A DNA stretch of 64,000 bases from Rhizobium sp. CG5 (lineage in GTDB: Bacteria; Pseudomonadota; Alphaproteobacteria; Rhizobiales; Rhizobiaceae), in contig NZ_JABAEF010000022.1 in NCBI RefSeq assembly GCF_023701945.1, forward strand, positions 1 through 64,000, in the 5' to 3' direction. The notes beneath the pieces were generated by a model, which was not told the origin of the DNA, did no database searches, and saw only the letters and a list, made by a program, of their open reading frames with translations. How positions within the stretch are numbered: position 1 is the stretch's first letter; every line of letters begins with the position of its first letter. Made by a program: the position numbers and the translations under genes. Positions 59,905-64,000 of this stretch are shown here, piece after piece.

Positions 59905-60316
59905 AGTTTTACCTGCCCGGCGCGGCAAAGCGACCGGGTCCTTCTGAGATAAAAAGACAGGCGATACGGGCAGAACCAGGCGCACAGAGGCGAGGTCAGC
60001 CGATCACGTTAAATCAATGAGAAAGTGCCAAAAAGGCGGAATCGCGAACGGAAAAGCCGTTAGCTGGTGGTTCGTGATCGCAAGGCGCCATGCGCGGAGA
60101 TCATAAACACCGGATCCGCCATGGTGGCGCACGGTCGAATATAAGTATGCATCGTACGCCTCCTGCGGCTAGAGTTTCGGATGGCCACAAAATTACATGA
60201 GTCTAAATGCGACACAAGAGCGCAATTGACGATTGCAGCGGTTAGGGGCAATCCGTTGCTATAATGCAACAGCGCGCTCCGGGAGCGCAGCACCGTGACG
60301 CGGACAGCAATTGCGT
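59905..60316. other. Intergenic region holding a small ORF
   Basis: Only the short minus-strand ORF at 60060-60152 is supported here. A GC palindrome (GCGCTCC-C-GGAGCGC) lies near 60273-60289 and an inverted TTGC-TATAAT-GCAA near 60256-60269; they may end the MFS transcript, though no T-run follows. I see nothing else. Confidence 0.45.
60060..60152 (-). CDS. Small ORF (30 residues) with a strong ribosome site
   Basis: 30 residues, starting MHTYIRPCATMADPVFMISA and ending RSRTTS. AGGAGG lies six bases before the ATG, a near-ideal ribosome-binding site compared with the weak sites of most genes here; the reading frame has no shadow gene on the other strand. Contains one Cys and no clear membrane segment. 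Function unknown. It is upstream of the DUF1127 gene by 155 bases on the same strand. Could be a leader peptide or a small protein; its conservation needs comparison. Confidence 0.6.
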   Translation of the reverse strand: MHTYIRPCATMADPVFMISAHGALRSRTTS

Positions 60317-61492
60317 TCAGAGGATCTCGCCGACCACGATCCGCTTCGGTGCGCCGCTGGCCTTGGGTGCCAGCACATGGGTCAGGGCCAGGCTGAGGCA
60401 GAGGGTCGGCAGAAGTGTTGCCAGGCCGATGCGGAGATTGGACACTTCGGCGACAAAGCCGATCATCGGCGGGCCGACCAGGAAACCGGCCAGAGCAATG
60501 AAGGTCAGGATGGCGACGTTTTCGGCAGCCGGCCGGTCGCCGATCGATGCGGATGCGGTCACAGCCAAGGGAAATCCGACCGAGACGCCGAAGCCTATGG
60601 CGGCAAAGCCGACCAGCGCGGTCGTGGCGTTTGGCGCCAGCAGAACAATGCCCAAACCGATAAGCGACGAACATCCACAGAGGCGTGCCGTCGTCACGGC
60701 GCCGAACCGGCCCTTCATCGCATCGCCGGCAAAGCGTCCGGCGGCCGCCATCAGGGCGAAAATCGTATAGCCGATGCCGGTCGTCATGCCGGTCGTCTGG
60801 AAAATACCTTTGAGATAGACCGCCGACCAATCGGCAATCGCGCCTTCGGTCATGGTGATGCCGAAGACGAACAGGCTGACGGCCAGCAGGGCCTTGCTCG
60901 GCAGATGCAGACCCGGCGGCTTTACGGCAAGCGTCTCGGGCGCCCTCACCGGCGGCCGCGGCAGCCTGACACTCACCAGGATCGCCAGCGGCAGGACGGC
61001 GCCGGCAACGCCCAGGATCGACCATTCGGGCGGCAGTCGCAGCGCCAGGAGCGCCGCGCCGATCAGGCTGCCGGCCATGATGCCGAGGCTCCAGAAGCCG
61101 TGGCAGCGGCTCATGATCTGCACACCCGCCATCGTCTCGATCTCATCGGCCTCGACATTGAGGCCGAGCTCCACGGTCGAGAGCGCCCCGCCGAGCAGCG
61201 CCAGCAGGAAGAACAGCATGGGCATGCTGGTGGCGAAGGCCGGCAGCGAGACCAGAAGCAGAAAGACCATGAAGCCATAGAGGATCGTGGCCCGGCCGCC
61301 GATGCGTGCCACCAAACGACCGGCGAACGGCAAGGTCAACAGGGTGCCGACCGGCAGGCCGAGAAGAGCCATGGCCAGATCCGCCGGCCCGAGTGCCAGC
61401 CGCGCCTGGATTTCCGGAATACGGGGCAGCCAGCAGCCGAACGCGATCGGCTGCAGGAAAAACACAGCCATGATCAATCTCTGCAGGGACAT
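60317..61492 (-). CDS. MFS transporter
   Basis: 391 residues with about twelve predicted membrane helices. IAFGCWLPRIPEIQARLALGPADLAM (N-terminal loop), LPFAGRLVARIGGRATILYG (motif A) and GFGVSVGFPLAVTA are typical of a bacterial YfcJ/FucP-like or related MFS subgroup; substrate unknown. ATG at 61492 is used; upstream in-frame sequence is not conserved-looking. On the same strand as the CorC-like gene, 121 bases downstream of its stop. Confidence 0.88.
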   Translation of the reverse strand: MSLQRLIMAVFFLQPIAFGCWLPRIPEIQARLALGPADLAMALLGLPVGTLLTLPFAGRLVARIGGRATILYGFMVFLLLVSLPAFATSMPMLFFLLALLGGALSTVELGLNVEADEIETMAGVQIMSRCHGFWSLGIMAGSLIGAALLALRLPPEWSILGVAGAVLPLAILVSVRLPRPPVRAPETLAVKPPGLHLPSKALLAVSLFVFGITMTEGAIADWSAVYLKGIFQTTGMTTGIGYTIFALMAAAGRFAGDAMKGRFGAVTTARLCGCSSLIGLGIVLLAPNATTALVGFAAIGFGVSVGFPLAVTASASIGDRPAAENVAILTFIALAGFLVGPPMIGFVAEVSNLRIGLATLLPTLCLSLALTHVLAPKASGAPKRIVVGEIL

Positions 61493-61612
61493 CGGCGCTC
61501 TTTCGGATGGAAGACGATCAGCACGGAGGAGAATCACGCTCCTGCTCGTTCAGTCTGCTGATTTCGCCGCCGAAAAGGAAGTTTACCACTTTTTGACGTG
61601 GTTCTCTTCGCC

Positions 61613-62902
61613 TCAGTGGTCGTCTTCGATCACCGGCGATACGAGCAGCTTGTCGATGCGCCGGCCGTCCAGGTCGATGACTTCGAAACGCCAGCCATGG
61701 GTGACGAAGCTGTCGCCGAGATCCGGGATGCGCTTCAGCTCGGCAATGACGAAGCCGGCAACCGTGGTGTAATCGGGATCGTCTTCGATGCGCAGGCGGA
61801 TCTGCTCGGCAAATTCGTCGATCGGCATCCAGCCGGCCACCAGATAGGAACCGTCCTCGCGCCGCACGAATTGCGGCTCCTCTTCCTGGTGTTCGACGAA
61901 CACGCCGGTAATGGCTTCCAGAATATCGCCTGACGTGATGATGCCTTCGAAATGGCCGTACTCGTCATAGACCAGCACCATATGCAGCGGCGAGGCGCGC
62001 ATGGCCTTGATGATATCGATGGCGCTCGACAGGTCGGAGACAATCGGCACTTCGCTGATCACGGTGCGGATATCGATGTCGGGCGACAGGGAGATGGCGT
62101 CATAGACATGCTTGACGAACAGCACGCCGACGATCTCGTCGGAATGGCCGTTGCGCACCGGCAGACGCGAATGCTGGGTGAGGCGCAGCTTTTCGCGGAT
62201 CACGTCGAAATCGTCGTCGATCTCGACCACCTCGACATCGCGGCGCGGCGTCATCAGGCCGCGTGCCGTGCGGTCGGCAAGGCGCATGACGCCGGTGATC
62301 ATCTGGGATTCTTCGTTCTCGATGACGCCGGCGCTCTGGGCTTCGGCGAGCACGGAGCGGATTTCCTCGTCCGTCACCGTTCCGGCCGATGCGCCCTTCT
62401 GGCCGAGCAGGCTGAGGATCAGCCGACCCGAGCGATCGAGCAGCCAGACCAGCGGCGCGCCGATGCGCGACAGCATCAGCATCGGGCGGGCAATGCTGGC
62501 GGCGACCATTTCGGGATTGCGCAGGGCGATCTGCTTGGGCACCAGTTCGCCGACGATCAGCGACAGATAGGTGATGGCAACGACCACGGAACCGACACCC
62601 AGCGCATCCGAAACACCATTGGAGAGGCCAACCGATTCGAGCCAGATGGCGAGCCGGGCGCCCAGCGTAGCGCCCGAAAAGGCACCGGACAGAACACCGA
62701 CCAGCGTGATGCCGATCTGCACCGTCGACAGGAACTTGCCCGGATCCTCCGACAGCCGGATGGCCACTTCAGCGCCGCGATTACCCCGTTCGGACAGCAC
62801 CTTGAGCCGCGCCGGTCTTGAGGAGACCACGGCCATCTCCGACATGGCCAAAACGCCATTGACGATGGTCAGGAGAACGACGATTAAAATTTCAACAAAC
62901 AC
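61613..62902 (-). CDS. CNNM/CorC (HlyC) family protein with DUF21 and CBS domains
   Basis: 429 residues assuming a GTG start at 62902. An upstream GTG at 62959 is an alternative that would add 19 residues. The DUF21 membrane region (about 1-185) starts FVEILIVVLLTIVNGVLAMSEMAVVSSRPARL. The CBS pair (about 205-325, MTPRRDVEVVEIDDDFD and VLVYDEYGHFEGIITSGDI) follows, then a CorC_HlyC C-terminal domain. These proteins are linked to Mg/Co transport or tolerance. A 16-bp palindrome GACGGTT-GA-AACCGTC lies at 62936-62951, upstream of the 62902 start. Confidence 0.88.
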   Translation of the reverse strand: MFVEILIVVLLTIVNGVLAMSEMAVVSSRPARLKVLSERGNRGAEVAIRLSEDPGKFLSTVQIGITLVGVLSGAFSGATLGARLAIWLESVGLSNGVSDALGVGSVVVAITYLSLIVGELVPKQIALRNPEMVAASIARPMLMLSRIGAPLVWLLDRSGRLILSLLGQKGASAGTVTDEEIRSVLAEAQSAGVIENEESQMITGVMRLADRTARGLMTPRRDVEVVEIDDDFDVIREKLRLTQHSRLPVRNGHSDEIVGVLFVKHVYDAISLSPDIDIRTVISEVPIVSDLSSAIDIIKAMRASPLHMVLVYDEYGHFEGIITSGDILEAITGVFVEHQEEEPQFVRREDGSYLVAGWMPIDEFAEQIRLRIEDDPDYTTVAGFVIAELKRIPDLGDSFVTHGWRFEVIDLDGRRIDKLLVSPVIEDDH

Positions 62903-63007
62903 GAGTGTTTCAAAGCTCCAGAAGGCCGTCTTGCCGACGGTTGAAACCGTCTCTAGCACAGACTTGCAATGCTTGCCAAAATAAGTGCGGGATTTTCGCA
63001 ATACAAG

Positions 63008-63023
63008 CCGACCGAGCGGTCGG
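63008..63023 (-). terminator. Possible terminator after murI
   Basis: CCGACC-GAGC-GGTCGG hairpin about 35 bases past the murI stop, followed on the minus strand by CTTGTATTG. T content is modest, so only a possible terminator. Confidence 0.4.
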
Positions 63024-63056
63024 ATCCGATCTCGGCCTTTACTGCAAGCGGAATGG

Positions 63057-63851
63057 TCAGGCCATGCGCAGGCCAAAACCCTGCATCAGGCGCCGCGTCG
63101 AGAAATCCGGATTGCCGGAGGTGAAGACCGCGAAATCGAACGCTTCCGGGTGTTCGGCGCCCTCCGTCAGCGGCACCAGACGGCGGGCCTGGCGGGCGAT
63201 CGCCTCGGCCGGGTCCAACCAGTCGACCGGCCAGGGCGCCAGTCGCCGGAAGACATTGGCGAGAAAGGGATAATGGGTGCAGGCCAGCACGACGATGTCG
63301 GTGCGGCGGCCGTCCCTGTCGACAAAGCAGGGCGCGATCTCGGCCAGGATCTCGGCATCGTCGGCCCCCTCGCCGCGGATATAGGCCTCGGCCAGCCGCG
63401 CCAGGTTCTGGGATCCGACCAGGCGGACATGGCATTGGCCGGCAAAGGACTGGATCAGATCGCGGGTATAGGCACGCTTGACGGTGCCCGGCGTTGCCAG
63501 GACGGAGACCAGGCCCGACCGGGTCCGCTCGGCGGCGGGCTTGATGGCCGGCACGGTGCCGATGAAACGCCTGTCGGGAAAGGCGGCGCGCAGATCGCTG
63601 CCGGCCAGCGTGAAGGCGGTGTTGCAGGCAACGATCACCGCTTCGGGATCATAGGTCTTCAGCAGGTTTTCGAACAGGTCGAGAATGCGCTCCTTCAGCG
63701 GCTGTTCTTCCCAGTCGCCATAGGGAAAACCGGCATCGTCGGCGACATAGATGAAGCCGCGCTCCGGCATCAGCACGCGCGCCTCGCGCAGAACGGTCAG
63801 GCCGCCAATGCCGCTGTCGAAGACCAGAACCGGTTTCATGTCATGAGTCAT
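63057..63851 (-). CDS. murI: Glutamate racemase
   Basis: 264 residues, makes D-glutamate for peptidoglycan. The two catalytic cysteines are C76 in VACNTAF and C191 in LACTHYPFL; FDSGIGGLTVLREA and ADDAGFPYGDW are family motifs. Start choice is between 63851 (MTHDMKPV) and 63839 (MKPV). The first fits the usual length. It overlaps or abuts the upstream gene stop at 63841, so translation is coupled. Confidence 0.95.
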   Translation of the reverse strand: MTHDMKPVLVFDSGIGGLTVLREARVLMPERGFIYVADDAGFPYGDWEEQPLKERILDLFENLLKTYDPEAVIVACNTAFTLAGSDLRAAFPDRRFIGTVPAIKPAAERTRSGLVSVLATPGTVKRAYTRDLIQSFAGQCHVRLVGSQNLARLAEAYIRGEGADDAEILAEIAPCFVDRDGRRTDIVVLACTHYPFLANVFRRLAPWPVDWLDPAEAIARQARRLVPLTEGAEHPEAFDFAVFTSGNPDFSTRRLMQGFGLRMA

Positions 63852-64000
63852 TCCGGCCGTCATCCTGCTCCACAACACCTTCATCAACCGGGGCACCGCC
63901 TGAAAGGCTGTCGTCCGGCGCACCGCTGCCGCGCGGTCTTTTGCGGGAGAAGCGGTCGAGCGAGGAGATCACCCCGCGCAACACGCCGACTTCCTGCGCC
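63841..64000 (-). CDS. C-terminal part of a probable RNA methyltransferase (TrmJ-like), truncated by the window edge
   Basis: Only the last 52 codons are in the window. They read AQEVGVLRGVISSLDRF and then a basic RKRPRG followed by an acidic disordered tail. QEVGVLRGxISSLDRFSRKRPRG is the C-terminus I associate with rhizobial SPOUT-class tRNA methyltransferases of the TrmJ type. The gene next to murI fits that. The identity rests on this short stretch, so it is moderately uncertain. Stop is at 63841-63843, just before the murI start. Confidence 0.55.
   Translation of the reverse strand, partial: AQEVGVLRGVISSLDRFSRKRPRGSGAPDDSLSGGAPVDEGVVEQDDGRNDS

Overview
The window is GC-rich, gene-dense chromosome from an alphaproteobacterium, almost certainly a member of the Rhizobiaceae (Rhizobium/Agrobacterium-like). 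The reasons are a suf operon in the rhizobial order sufS2-B-C-D-S1-T-A behind apparent RirA and Irr operators, a typical Rhizobiales ~100 bp intergenic repeat inside that operon, two DUF1127 genes, a DUF1476 (F1-ATPase zeta-type) gene, and PurS/PurQ/PurL in separate genes with bolA-grxD behind purL. No rRNA, tRNA, phage, transposase or CRISPR was seen. The content looks like core genome with a few accessory insertions.

Layout. 1-756 holds no recognisable gene but has a near-perfect 25-bp inverted repeat; a short flagellar rod-like gene follows. 1141-2237 (minus) is an Lrp-type regulator overlapping a LysE-type exporter, apparently from a leaderless transcript. 2403-10146 (minus) is the Fe-S cluster assembly operon. 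It carries a glyoxalase-fold gene and a small coiled-coil gene in addition to the usual members. 10362-11673 (plus) has an alpha/beta hydrolase and a PIN-toxin/antitoxin pair. 11728-23405 holds anmK, tyrS, a giant AsmA/YhdP-like protein, bcp-DUF455, an M23 peptidase, a second LysE exporter, and a DEAD-box helicase coupled to a Nudix hydrolase.

23407-29122 (minus) is a compact cluster of molybdenum-hydroxylase maturation genes (MoxR ATPase, VWA/CoxE, two XdhC-type proteins, a MobA/MoeA-like fusion, a flavin reductase at the head) without the hydroxylase itself. 29303-35352 has a periplasmic binding protein, an SDR, rpe, DUF2259, a membrane protein, purB and an RBBP9-like hydrolase. 35496-38486 has a PAS-GGDEF-EAL protein and DUF1476. 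38721-46247 is purine synthesis (purC, purS, purQ, purL) with a second small coiled-coil gene, a lipoprotein, a DUF1127/MocR divergent pair, bolA and grxD. 46354-53202 has a drug-efflux MFS, two tandem inositol-phosphatase-like genes, ttcA, a YdjC deacetylase overlapping a GT2 glycosyltransferase, and glutaminase. rpsD (53274-53891) has a strong promoter and a highly structured leader. The rest holds terC, a D,D-carboxypeptidase, pepT-DUF1810, a HerA-like ATPase, DUF1127, a tiny ORF with an excellent ribosome-binding site, an MFS, a CorC/HlyC-type protein, murI and the 3' end of a probable tRNA methyltransferase.

Themes: iron-sulfur biogenesis (suf, bolA-grxD) and purine synthesis dominate. 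The same family of small coiled-coil proteins has been threaded into both the suf and the pur operons by overlapping stop/start codons; I consider this the most unusual feature here. Several regulatory elements are visible directly: RirA/Irr-type sites on the suf promoter, a palindrome on the lrp -10 box, MocR-type inverted repeats, and the rpsD leader.
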